A program made the translations under genes and the position numbers. The notes under the pieces are model-generated. The model did not search any database and was not told the DNA's origin. It worked only from the letters and a program-made list of their open reading frames with translations. From contig NW_003314300.1 of the NCBI RefSeq assembly GCF_000143415.4, forward strand, positions 104,908 to 168,907: a DNA stretch of 64,000 nt. The letters run 5' to 3'. How positions within the stretch are numbered: the first letter of the stretch is position 1; the number at the start of each line of letters is the position of its first letter. Of the stretch, positions 43,904 through 55,230 are shown in pieces. The DNA is from Selaginella moellendorffii (lineage: Eukaryota; Streptophyta; Lycopodiopsida; Selaginellales; Selaginellaceae).

Positions 43904-45110
43904 CTTGTAATCTAGAGCAATAATGTTGTTGATTGGAAATGTGCCATTGTTAAGTGGGGTAAGTATGACTCAATTGGCTGTAATATAAGGGTTTGAAATA
44001 TCAAGTATTGAAAGGTGGAAAAAATTGATAATAGATGAATAAATTAGTTGTGTATGAGGTAATAAAATGGAGTTAAAAAATAAATATGGTAAATTTTGAA
44101 AATTTTCACCATTTCCAACTTGGAGAAGTCAATCAGCCCATGATTTATCACTTTTAGCAAATTGCATATTTATTTTCAAAGATAGTTTTCTAAAGAATTA
44201 CCATAATTTATTCATTCTTACAGAACTTGAAACAATTTATACCCTATATCCATATGGAATGACTATAAGTGTCTATCTAAAGTCACTGTTAGTAACAATA
44301 GTTATGCTACCAAAACATAATGGTGTATTATTTAAGTCTTGCAACACTCAATCAACATCAATGAGTGCATGAGTATGAATTATACTTATTTTATCCCATA
44401 ATAATATATTCGCATTTTTTTATTCTTCTACCTACTTTACTATTAATAGTTATAGTAGAAATTGATGTTTCATTTATTGGAATAGGACATTTAAAAGTAA
44501 TGTGTGAATTGTGCCTATTATAAAATAAAATACTTACAATTCCTATCTAAGCTATACATTTATTTCTTTTAGTTATAAAATATTTATAATAGTGTTTAGA
44601 AGAAATATTTTACTAGAACCACTAGGGCCATCAATAAAACTGTACTGATTATACTCATTTGGGTGATTAATTACATTAATGATATCATTAAAAATATTTA
44701 ACTATTCTTCATTAGATAGAGGAATATTTTATTCAACATTTTTATATATTTGTGCTAAGTTGACAATATTTTCATCAATACTATTTTAGACGGTAAAGGT
44801 AGATGGTAGTTTGGATTATTTTTGCCATGCATTTTTCATTTTAATATTTAAATCATGTAAAGCATATTAGTAATGAAAAATAGATTTATTTGCATGAAAT
44901 CCTTAGAGAGGAAGTTTTTATATTTATCCCATAACATGTAAAGATGTTTTAGAGTGTATAAGATACAAAGTAATACAAATAATTATCTTAATTGTGAGGG
45001 CATTCTAAAATAGCAAGGATTTTATAAACATTTTTTGCATTCAATATCACCAAATAAAAGCACATTGTATTACTTATTGAACTGTGTTATAATAACTATT
45101 GTTAACTGTT
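43430..45110 (-). pseudogene. Helitron helicase (PIF1-like) relic
   Basis: Minus-strand fragments in helicase order with many stops. They are a Walker A-like FIDGPSGSSKIFLL (about 44610-44660), a Walker B-region block KKCEYIIMG followed by IHTHALIDVD (about 44350-44410), VTNSDFR...VIPYGYR...LKINMQ (about 44150-44330), and near the end RVFIPHITLMPSNTKIPFKY and VYLPHIVFTHGQYYMAL (about 43460-43680). These correspond to the helicase half of Helitron RepHel proteins. The Rep half lies at 52111-53640 on the same strand, separated by nested insertions. The copy is long inactive and AT-rich. Confidence 0.85.
43868..43900. repeat. (AT)n microsatellite
   Basis: About 16 uninterrupted AT dinucleotides within the Helitron helicase relic. 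Confidence 0.95.
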
Positions 45111-45118
45111 TTGAGGTT

Positions 45119-45301
45119 TGTAAAACTCTGAATTTAAACTTTTTGGGAGGTCACCCAAAATATTACTCAAACCCAAAACTCAAAATATCCCAAAATCCTT
45201 AACTGATTAAAAAGGGCTTGCATTTTTGTTTATGAGCATTTTTCCTTTATAGTTGAATTTCAATGGATCATCTTTCGAATTATTGTCTTTGGTTGCTTAT
45301 A
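45119..45301 (+). mobile_element. Solo-LTR/SMART-like copy, decayed
   Basis: It starts TGTAAAACTCTGAATTTAAA and ends TTTGGTTGCTTATA, aligning with 12812-13003. Many C-to-T and G-to-A changes; no clear target duplication remains. Confidence 0.7.
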
Positions 45302-45451
45302 ATCCACCATGCTTTCCTGTAAATTCAAGCCCTCGTGAATGGAAAGACATCCAACCAAGCTAAACTGGACCACTAAATATCAATCTCAACATATAGTGTG
45401 ATTCTATTAACCAATCAATAGAGTTGAACTTAACACTCTTTTGATATCAAA

Positions 45452-45630
45452 TGTAAACTCTTGAATTTAGACTTCCCAAAAGATCATTTATCCTAGTATT
45501 ACTCAAACCCAAAGACACTTAACCCCAAGTCTTTTAGTATTTTTAACTAATTGAAAAAAGGGTGCATTATTATTCATGGGCACTTTCCCTCTATATTTGA
45601 ACCTTTATAGATTATCTTCAAAGTCATTTT
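45452..45630 (+). mobile_element. SMART-like copy, left part, split by LARD insertions
   Basis: It starts TGTAAACTCTTGAATTTAG and aligns with 12812-12990 up to 45630, where LTR D begins. The missing right end (TTCTCTTTGGTTACTTACA) is at 51335-51354, directly after LTR D ends, showing that LTR D and everything inside it inserted into this copy. Confidence 0.8.
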
Positions 45631-46630
45631 TGTGAGACATAAACCTCTAAGCCCCTGAAAGGGTGTCATGTGGTAGTGGCCAAAGTGGAGCTAACCAAGT
45701 GTAACACATTTTGATTAAAAGCTCCTAGTCGAGAGTGGGAGTGGAACTTCTAACAAAATGCTTAAAGAATAAGTACAAAGCGAGCAATAAGTGAGTTTTT
45801 AGAAAAGGGATACAAGAGGACCACCACATAACACATGGAAAAATCTAAGATGGAATTCAAGATTGAGTCTGAAATGGACCCAAGATGGACTTGAGATGGA
45901 CTCTAGATGGAGTCCAAGATGGAGTTTGAGATAGACCTAAGATGGATTTGAGATGGACCCCAAATGGAGTTCGAGATGGAATCCGAGATGGACCCAAGAT
46001 GGACTTGAGATGGACTCTAGATGGAGTCCAAGATGGACCCTAAATGGAATTCGAGATGGAGTCTGAGATGGACCCCAAATGGAGTCTAAGATGGACCCGA
46101 GATGGAGTTTGAGATGGAATTCGATATAGACTTGAAATGGAATCTGAGATGAACCCAAGATAGAGTCCGAGATAGACCCTAGATAGAGCTGAGATGGACC
46201 TTAGATGGAGTCCAAGATGGACCCGAGATGGAGTTCGAGATAAAGTCTGAGATGGACCCCAAATGGACCCCAAATGGACCCCAGATGAAGTCTAAGATGA
46301 ACCCAAGATAAAGTTTGAGATGGAGTCTGAAATGGACCTAAAATGGAGTCTGAAATGGACCCAAGATGGAGTCCAAGAATCGTTCCCCAAGGGGTGGGCT
46401 GCAAAAGTATATTAAGGAAGGTGTAGGGGGAAGATTCTAATAAAGTTAATTTGGCCAGGAATGGCTAGTGTGACTAAGGAAAGTTATACCTACGTGTTGA
46501 GTGATGATATTACCACTAAGGAGTCCAAAGCTAGAGTGAATACGAACAAGCAAGTGGGGTAGCTTGGGAAGTGTTCAAGAGCTAGTTATAGCTCCCCTAG
46601 GAGATCGAATGGTCAATACTCTCAATTCAA
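45631..46630 (+). mobile_element. LARD-family LTR copy D, left part (oldest, decayed)
   Basis: It begins TGTGAGACAT and follows the LTR order: flank, GAGATGGAGTCC-type tract, then CTTGGGAAGTGTTCAAGAGC. It breaks off near 46630. Almost all CpG sites of the repeat units are changed to TG or CA (for example CCGAG to CCAAG), consistent with long exposure to cytosine methylation. Its 3' part is at 51057-51334. Confidence 0.85.
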
Positions 46631-46954
46631 GTTGCTTTCTTCTGAGAACATCTTTCCCACAACTTTAGTATGGCACATTCTGCCATCAATGAGATACCTA
46701 CTGTTCTCATACTTGGATCTTATGATCCTCCCCATACCTCATGGGGCACCATACACCTCAATCCAAATGCTTTAACCAATCCCTTAGGATTATTTCTTGA
46801 CTCTTATTTGAGTCATCCAGCTTTTTGGACTTTATCATCCGACGACCCGTGAGGTCCTACCTTTGAGGTGCTAGCTCACTGGAATACAACTTCTTGTATT
46901 TAAGTCCTACTCACAAGGACCATCTTTGCAAATGTTACTCCGACACTTGATTTG
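46631..46954 (-). mobile_element. LARD internal fragment, minus (continuation of element F)
   Basis: Reverse complement of internal positions about 4105-4440 of the complete element. It is contiguous in the reference copy with 48805-49354, so LTR E lies exactly between them. Confidence 0.85.
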
Positions 46955-48804
46955 TTTGAGACAAAAAATCCCTAGACCCCAAAGTGGAGCCGGAAGGGTG
47001 CCACGTGGTAGTGGCCAAAGCGAAAGCCAAACGAGCATAACATGTTTGGACTAAAAGCTCCGACTTGAAAGGTCGAGAGCAGGAGTGGAACTCCCAACAA
47101 AGTGCTCGAGGAACAAGCACGAAGCGAGCAATAAGCGAGGCTCCAAAAAGGGACCCAAAAGGACCAACACATGACGCATGGAAGTGTCCGAGATGGAGTC
47201 CGAAATGGACCCGAGTTGGACTCCGAGATGGAGTCTGAGATGGACCAAGACGGAGTCCGAGATGGAGTCCAAGATGGAGTCCGAGGTGGAGTCCGAGGTG
47301 GAGTCCGAGGTGGAGTCCGAGATGGAGTCCGAGATGGACCGAGACGGAGTCCGAGATGGAGTCCGAGGTGGAGTCTGAGGTGGAGTCCGAGATGGAGTCT
47401 AAGAGGACCAAGACGGAGTCTGAGATGGAGTCCAAGGTGGAGTCCGAGATGGAGTCCAAAGTGGAGTTCGAGATGGAGTCCGAGATGGACCGAGACGGAG
47501 TCCGAGATGGAGTCCGAGATGGAGTCCGAGATGGACCGAGACGGAGTCTGAGATGGAGTCCAAGATGGACCCGAGAAGGAATTCGAGATGGAGTCCGAGA
47601 AGGACCCGAGATGGAGTCCGAGGTTGAGACCGAGACCGGGACTGAGACCGGGACCGGGACTGAGACCGAGACTGAGACCGAGACCAAGACCGGGACCGAG
47701 ACCAAGACCGAGGCGGAGGCCGAGACCGAGCCCGAGACCGAGACCGAGGCGGAGGCCGAGACCGAGGCCGAGGCCGAGTCCGAGTCCGAGTCCGAGTTTG
47801 AGTCTGAGAGGGTGAAAGCCCAAAGCGTTCGTCTCCCAGACCCTGGGGGGTTTGATGAGCTCCAAAAGTATAGTAAGGGGGAGGATTGCAGTGGAGCCAG
47901 TTTGGCCAGGAAAGGCTAGTTTGGCCCATGAAGGCCAGACCCTGTGTTGGGTGATGAATTGACCACTAGGAAGTCCAAGACTAGAGTGAATACGGACCGA
48001 CAAGCGGGGTAGCTTGGTGAAGTGTTCAAGAGCCGGCTCTAGTTCCCCCGGGAGATCGACTGGCCAATGCTCCTAGTCCAAGTGTGGGTGGCACTACCTA
48101 CTTGGATACCAGGCATGGCTCAACGGAACCTCGCTCTAAGCCCATGGCTAGAGCACCCAAAGGCGGAAGGCAGAGAGAGTACCTAGGTGGCTTGCGTAAG
48201 GCCACGGTGCTCCGAAATGTTGTCCCAAAGTCCCAGACTGTGGAAAGGAAAAGGAGTAGTCCTTTGGTGTGGTGGCCCAGGATACGGTCACGTGGTGAGG
48301 AAGTCCCAGAGGACCATGGGACTTAGTGGTCAGGCCTATGGGCCTCGATCTAGTGGCAGTGTTGGCAAACTCAGCCAAGGGCAGAAAGGGATTTAGTGGG
48401 GACAGACAGAGGGATATTGGGGAAGGCTATTCCCCTTGTCGATGGGCATCCTAAGGATGCTAAGGAGTGGATCTGGGATGACCACTCACGGATGGTTGGC
48501 CCAGTCTTGGAGAGACAAAATTGTGTTGCAAGTGGTATTGGACTACCAGTGCGGCAAAGGTGATTGGGCATGGCCTTAGCATAACAGGCTGCTATGTCGG
48601 TGGTACCTTTGAGTGTCAGTCATGGGATTGGACACGTGGAGCACTTGGACCAGGTGCAAGGGTGGAGTGGCATGGATGCCATTCTTGGGGCTAGCAAGTC
48701 CCAAGTCCTGAATTGGACTTATGGAGGTTGTGAATGAGACTCCTCCAAGTGGTCAAAGGTGTGGTTAAGTGACTAAAGTAGAATGGAAAATTTAGTCGCT
48801 TATA
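46955..48804 (+). mobile_element. Solo LTR E of the LARD-like family
   Basis: 1,850 bp from TTTGAGAC (mutated TGTGAGAC) to CGCTTATA (mutated CGCTTACA). The flanking internal sequences on both sides join without loss when it is removed, so it is a solo LTR inserted into element F. Flanks ...GATTTG and TTGTT... suggest a degenerate target duplication around TTTG. Its GAGTCC tract is longer than in copies B and C. Confidence 0.8.
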
Positions 48805-49354
48805 TTGTTCTCTTGGGGCAACATTTGGCCCCTTAGGACCACTTGTTCATATGATGAAAATACCAACTCATCCTCTGAGTACACCCCCAACTCCTTGGGT
48901 TGTTCCAGCATTTATTAGAGGTAGCCTTGGCTACCATTTCAAGAACTTGTGTCCGCTTCTGTATTTGACCTCCCATGGTCATCAATTCCGGTCTCAAAGT
49001 TATGAGCACCAGCCTCAACTCCTCTATTGTTTTGGAGTCTGCATCTTTCCCGTGATCCCAACTATAGTTGTTTACCACGACTATGTTAGCCCGTTTGCTG
49101 CATCAAATGCTCATCTGGATTACATCCTCACTCAATGAGGAAAGCCTTACATTGTTCCCAAGATCCCAAAGTCATTCCATCATTGGCCCTTTTGCCTAAT
49201 AGTTCACACGTGAACTATAGTGGAGAGCCATGTCTTCCTGACTTGCTACTCCTCAAGGACAAGCCCACTCCTAGGACCTTCCGATGCCAACACTAGTGGT
49301 GATATACTTCAGCACTAATAAAAGTCGGACTAAGGAACAGCTCTAATACCAAGT
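48805..49354 (-). mobile_element. LARD internal 5' region of element F, minus
   Basis: Reverse complement of internal positions about 3524-4109, including the primer binding site next to LTR F. No coding content. Confidence 0.85.
49340..49351 (-). other. Primer binding site of element F
   Basis: Reads TGGTATTAGAGC on the minus strand, one mismatch from the tRNA-iMet-complementary TGGTATCAGAGC, 3 nt from the LTR end. Confidence 0.75.
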
Positions 49355-51056
49355 TGTAAGCGACTAATTTTTCCATTCTACTGTAGTCACTTAACCACAC
49401 CTTCGACCACTTGGAGGAGTCTCACTCACAACCTCCATAAGTCCTATTTCGGACTTGGGCTTGCTAGCCCCCGAGAATGGCATCCCCACCACTCAACCTT
49501 TGCACTTGGTCCAAGTGCTCCACGTGTCCGATCCCATGACCGACACCCCAAGGTACCACCGACATACTAGCCCGTTACGCTAAGGCCATGCCCATTCACC
49601 TTGGTAGCACCGATGGTCCAACACCACTTGCATTGCAATCTCGTCTCTCAAAAACTAAGCCATCTGTCCATGAGTGACCATCCTAGGTCCACTCCTTAGC
49701 ATCCTTAAAATGCCCGCAGATATGGGGAATAGCCTTCCCCAATATCCCTTTAACAATCCCCACCAAGATCCTTTTCTGTCCATGGCCGTGTTCACCAACA
49801 CTGCCACTGGATCAAGGTCCACAGGCCCGACCACTAAGTCCCACTATCCTCTGGGACTTCCTCACCACATGACCGTGTCAATAGTCACCACACCAGAGGA
49901 TCACTGTACTTCCTTTCCATAGTCTGGGACTTTGGGATAGCATTTTGGAACACCACAGCCCTACACAGGCCTCCTAGGTATTCTCCCCACCTGCCGTCTT
50001 TGGGTGCTCTAGCCATGGGCTTAGAGTGAGGTTCCGTTGAGTCACGCCTGGTATCCAAGTAGGTAGTGCCACCCACACTTGGACTAGGAGCATCGGCCAG
50101 TCGATCTCCCGGGGGAACTATAGCCGGCTCTTGAACACTTCACCAAGCTACCCCGCTTGTCAGTCCCTATTCACTCTAGTCTTGGACTTCCCAGTGGTTA
50201 GTTCATCACCCAACACTGGGTCTAGCCTTTTTGAGCCAAACTGGCCTTTCCTGGCCAAACTGGCTCCACTGCAGTCCTCCCCCTACTATACTTTTGGAGC
50301 TCACCAAACCCCCTAGGGTCTAGGAGAAGAACGCTTTGGGCTTTCACCCTCTCAGACTCGAACTCAGACTCGGACTCGGACTCAGACTCAAACTCAAACT
50401 CAAACTCAGACTCAGACTCGGACTCGGGCTCGAGCTTGGTCTCAGCCTTGGCCTCAGTCTCAATCTCAGTCTCGGTCTCGGTCCCGGTCTCAGTCTCAGT
50501 CTCGGTCTTGGTCCCGGTCTCGGTCTCAGTCCCGGTCTCGGTCTCGGCCTCGAACTCCATCTCGGGTCCTTCTCGGACTCCATCTCGGACTCCGTCTTGG
50601 TCCATCTTGGACTCCGTCTCAGTCCATCTCGGACTCCATTTCGGGTCCATCTCGGACTCCATCTCGAACTCCATCTCGGACTCCACTTCGGGTCCATCTC
50701 GGACTCCATCTCGGACTCCACTTCGGGTCCATCTCGGACTCCATCTTGGACTCCATCTTGGACCCCATCTCGGACTCCGTCTCGAACTCCATCTCAAGTC
50801 CATCTCGGACTCTTCCACGTGTCATGTGTTGGTCCTTTTTGAGTCCCTTTTTGGAGCCTTGCTTATTGGTTGCCTCGTGCTTGCTCCTCGTGCTCGCTCC
50901 TCGAGCACTTTGTTGGGAGTTCCACTCCCGCTCTCGACCTTCCAAGTCGGAGCTTTTAGTCTAAATGTGTTATGCTCATTTGGCTTTCGCTTTGGCCACT
51001 ACCACATGGCACCCTTTCCGGCTCCACTTTTAGGCCTAGGGATTTTGTGTCTCACA
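49355..51056 (-). mobile_element. 5' LTR F of a truncated LARD-like element
   Basis: 1,702-bp LTR, minus orientation, with intact ends (TGTGAGACAC complement at 51056, CGCTTACA complement at 49355). The element's interior extends leftward and is cut off near 46631; no 3' LTR remains. Confidence 0.9.
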
Positions 51057-51334
51057 TGTATGTGGTCTTGGATTATTGACGTGACAAAGGTGAATGAACT
51101 GTACTTAGCATAAGAGGTTGATATGGCAGTGGTACCTTTAGGTGTTAGTTATAAGATTGGACGTATAGAGTACTTGGACTAAGTGCTAAGGTTGAGTGGC
51201 ATAAGTGCCATTCAAGGGGATAGCATGTCCATAAGGCAAGAATAAAACTTATAGAGGTCATAACTGAGACTTCTCTAAATAGTCAAAGGTGTGATTAAGT
51301 GGCTAAAGTATAATAGAAAAATTAATCTCTTACA
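51057..51334 (+). mobile_element. LARD-family LTR copy D, right part
   Basis: It aligns with positions about 3240-3523 of LTR B in plus orientation and ends ATCTCTTACA. With 45631-46630 it makes one LTR lacking about 430 bp at the break. Flanks ATTTT (before 45631) and ATTCT (after 51334) are a likely 5-bp target duplication with one change. Confidence 0.8.
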
Positions 51335-51354
51335 ATTCTCTTTGGTTACTTACA
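51335..51354 (+). mobile_element. Right end of the split SMART-like copy
   Basis: TTCTCTTTGGTTACTTACA is the terminus missing from the copy at 45452-45630. Confidence 0.7.
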
Positions 51355-52110
51355 AAGTTGTTAAAAGATGTAACACCTTTTTTATGGAGTAAAATTATAT
51401 GTAAGTGATATAATTTAACATTGGATGGTGACATAGAATACATTTGGGGAATAATATTTCTTGTATGTCAAATTTACCAATCATAAATATAAAGGTTAAA
51501 TGTATAATATAAATGCACATAAAATATTTATATTCCCAACTGACAATTTTACTAGAACACTTTGACTTAATTCAAAATCTAGAACAACTTACCAAGACAT
51601 AGAGGAGGAGCTTTACAGCTTGAAGGGTGGTGGCAAAGGTGGTGTCCTCCATACTTGATATAAAGGATAGGATGGTGTGTTGCTAGTTATTTTATAATAT
51701 GTATATTGTCTAGCATTTAGGTCATTTAAATTTAATTCAATTATTTTATCAATATTATACCATTTTGAATAGCTTTTTGAAGTGCTGTTTGTTTAGAACC
51801 TTTTATAAAATAGACATTTTAAAAATTTGGGAGATGGATAGAAAGTCAGATTAAAGGGGTTGAATGACCATGCATTTTAAATTTAGAAAGTCTCTAGATC
51901 ACATCTATAGTAGATACATAATATGTATTTTAAAAAGATGAAATTTCATCCTAATTTAAAATATTATCAGGTTGTTATGTTGCTGAATGAATTTAAATTA
52001 TAACACAATCATAACCTTTATACAAATATTTAAATAAATATTTAATACTTTTTATAGTAGAATAAATTTTAATATTAATGTGAGAATTATATTTTTTACA
52101 AAGGTATTTA
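51355..52110. other. AT-rich spacer inside the Helitron relic
   Basis: Probably decayed Helitron sequence between Rep and helicase, but no motif could be recognised. No gene seen. Confidence 0.4.
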
Positions 52111-53640
52111 TTATAAAGCACTACCATTGATTATTAATATGGAACCTATTTTTACAAATGTGTGGCCATTATCAAGTCTATAATAATCTAGATATCCATT
52201 AACATTAAAAGTAGTTTCATGATTAAATTTTTTTGGATAGCCTTTTGTGCAAGTGGCATTTTCCACGTAAAGACTATGTGGGTAAAGAGGTTTATATGGA
52301 TTATGTATCATATGAAATATAATTGTTTTCAAATTTTCAAATTCATCTTGAGATCAGATAATTGTGTTGTTATGTATTGGTCGATAACATCATAAACTTT
52401 AATCATGTTTTCATGAGATAGAATCCCTAGAAAGTGATAATGTGGGAGGCCTCTCTTTTGAAATTCAATTGCATATATAAAAGCAATACACTTTCCAAAT
52501 TTATATTTTTTTGTAATCTCATTTAAAAATTCTTTAAATTTGATATGATTTACTCTAAAAACCAATTCTAAACAATCCTTAGGGCCTTTATTTGTATGTA
52601 TGTTTTTAAAAATTTCTAGCCATTTGGGATTCTATGTAGAAGTAATGAAAAAATCTAGCTTTGAAAAATGAGTATTGCATTTTGATAATTTTGTTGTATC
52701 GCTTTAAGGCTGCTCCTAAAACTTGAAGGTAAAATAACAATTATGTCTGCATTTATATTTTCAATAGCAACATAGTTTGCAATATAATCCATAAGACTAA
52801 TATACATTTCAACTAGCAATTATTTCTTATGAGTGCAACAGTAATTCAAATTATTGCTTTCAACTTTTACACAAGCATCAGCTATATATTGTTGTGTGAG
52901 TTTGCCTGCATGTAAAATTTGATCAAAACCAAACAGTAATGTGTCTCTTATAGATAAATGGTATGCATAATATTGGAGGAATGTAATTCAATGTCGTGAA
53001 TTAAAAATATTTTCATACCATCCTTTGTTACCAAAAGGAAATATTAATGGGTAAACTATTGGGTCACAATTATAATCAAGTTTGTCTCACAATTTAAATT
53101 GAAATTGTTTTGCTTTTTATATTTGTAACTTCTAGAGTTTCAAGCATATAAAGTTGTCCATAAGTTTGATATTGACCTTCAAAAGGATGTGCTAACACAA
53201 TATGATGATATATTTTACTGAATTTTAAAACAATAAGGACCATGACCTTTTACAATATCAAGATTAGATGCAAAAGCAAGGCACTATTGTAGTGTCTAAT
53301 ATTTGTTCTAAAATTAGAGTTCTTAAAAGTAAAAGTAAATCAAATGGCAAAGGTGAAAATAACTTAGTTATTTTGGCAACACATTGAAGAGTTTTCATGT
53401 GGTATTCATTGGTGGGAATTATTGATTTAATGTTTCTTGATATATGTTCATAATGACATGCATGTAAAGTTCTAGATGCTTCTAAAGGTCCAACATAATC
53501 ATTAACATGATTAATATTTTGGTGTATATAATCATTATCATAATTATTATAAACAGCTATAGTATGTGTATCATGATCAATCATGGTTTCAGAGGCATCT
53601 AAATCTCCATTACATTGGCTAGTATGTCATATGGCTCTCA
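52111..53640 (-). pseudogene. Helitron Rep (HUH endonuclease) relic
   Basis: Minus-strand fragments in family order. Upstream is SRTLHACHYEHISRN, then GHGPYCFKI, then a block matching DACVKVESNNLNYCCTHKK and VILPSSFRSS...IQQNYQNA. Next comes the HUH region IEFQKRGLPHYHFLGIL (52329-52565), followed by MIHNPYKPLYPHSLYVENAT and CTKGYPKKF (52111-52332). These are characteristic of Helitron helitron_like_N/Rep domains. Stops and frameshifts are frequent. It pairs with the helicase relic at 43430-45110. Confidence 0.85.
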
Positions 53641-54102
53641 AAAGATGGCAGAGGCGAGGCATTTTCAGTCAGTTTGATTATAGATTTAAAGCTTATATAC
53701 AATTTTTATAATTGAGTTTGTATAGAAGTTTTTATAGAATAGAAATGATCTGAAAGGAAAATATTAGAGTGAAAAACTAATTACGTGGCTGAAAGAAAGT
53801 CTAGAATTTTGCAAAGCACACTCAAGAACAATGAAATAGCTCCAAGGTTGCCTTCACCAATCTCTACCCCATAATCCACAGCTTTAGAATTTTGAGCTCC
53901 AGCCCCAAGCGCTGCTGTGCTGAAAGAACATCATAGTGCCACCATCATCATAGTGATACCAGCATCAGGTTACCAAGCAATAAAGCCCTAGAGAAGGAAA
54001 TGCTAAAAGTTTTTGAGCCTTTCAACTCTACCACAAATTCGCATGTATTAGTAGGAGGTAGCTATTGTAGCTTTTGTCAATGCTTTGGGAGGAGCATGTA
54101 TT
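53641..54102. other. Spacer, nothing recognised
   Basis: Between the Rep relic and the dioxygenase pseudogene. The composition shifts back towards balanced near 53,800. No open frame or repeat of note. Confidence 0.4.
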
Positions 54103-55230
54103 CTAGCTTGGAGTTGTGGTTGATAAACATGTAAGCCTTTTCAATTGGACCCTCTTCACCACCTCCTGAACATAGTCTCTGCATTTGACAGGCTTGTACA
54201 GCTGGGGGTGCTCCTTGTCTATGAGTTCCAGAGCAGGGGCGATGGCCGAATCAAACAGGCAGATGTAGTTGGAAGTGATGGACATCCTAGGATGCAATGC
54301 TTTCACTTTCCACAATGGATGACACTCCAATACCTCCTGTTGCTCATCAGCTGGTTGTTCATGGCAAACACAAGTTCAGAGATGGATAGAGCAGAATAGG
54401 AAGAACTTTACCTCAAGGAGATCACTGATGTTGATGGTGATTGCTCCTAGGATGGGCTTAACAACCAGTGAGGTGTTGTTCTGGAGAACTTGGAGACTAG
54501 GAATGCCATCCTAAAAGAGCAATGTGAGTCCTCCAAAGTTGAAATGGGGCTTGATGCCAAGTACCTTCTCAGGCTCCGGACAACTAGGATAGTAGTTCAT
54601 TAGGATGGATTCATTGGGAACTCCAAAGCATTTCTCAAAGTAGTCTATAGGGAGACTAATGCCTTCAGATAGGAACCCTAAGATTTTCTTTATGAGTGTC
54701 AGGAAGCCATCAAAGAGACAGGACATTGCTTCTTTGGAAAGTTAGCAATCACAAGGTTTAGAGACGAAGAAGTGCAAGAATAGGGAAGTCATAATGGAGT
54801 CTCAAAAACAAAGAAATGGGAGAACTTGGAAGCTAGCTTACTTGTATTGCAATGGCTGCACAGGCTAGTTATCCAAGTTCTTCTTTGGAAACATGCACAG
54901 GAAAAAGTAGTGCCTCCACAGCTGGACAGCATTAGTGGTGTTGGAGATTTTACTTCCATAGTCATTGCTTTTGAAGCCATACTCCTTGGCAGTCCTTGAG
55001 CTTCTCCTCCTTCAACAGCTCAAAGAACTCCCTTGACGCCTTTGTTGTGCACACACCTTCAGGTCACTTGTATACCTTGCATCACCCACACTTGCTGCTA
55101 TGGCACCAGTTAACTCTAGAATTTGAACATAGTGCAGCTGCTGGAGCAGTCCCTCATGAGCCCTACCTGTGGTGCTGCTCATGCACCCAGAGCAGCCATG
55201 GAACCCTAGAAGTGCATCATGTAACATGTC
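54103..55230 (-). pseudogene. 2-oxoglutarate/Fe(II) dioxygenase pseudogene
   Basis: Minus strand. About 54960-55230 encodes a poorly conserved N-terminal part, shifting frame around EEKLKD to KEYGFKSNDYG. About 54850-54960 reads NAVQLWRHYFFLCMFPKKNL with a stop where Trp is expected (N-stop-PVQP). Positions 54511-54726 read [19 protein letters not shown] and [15 protein letters not shown], then stop. After a likely intron, 54103-54395 ends ELIDKEHPQLYKPVKCRDYV. The iron-binding H-x-D motif is H-F-N, the distal His region is altered, and there are at least two nonsense changes and a frameshift. So this is a dead copy of the plant DOXC-type (flavonoid/gibberellin-like) dioxygenases. Confidence 0.85.
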
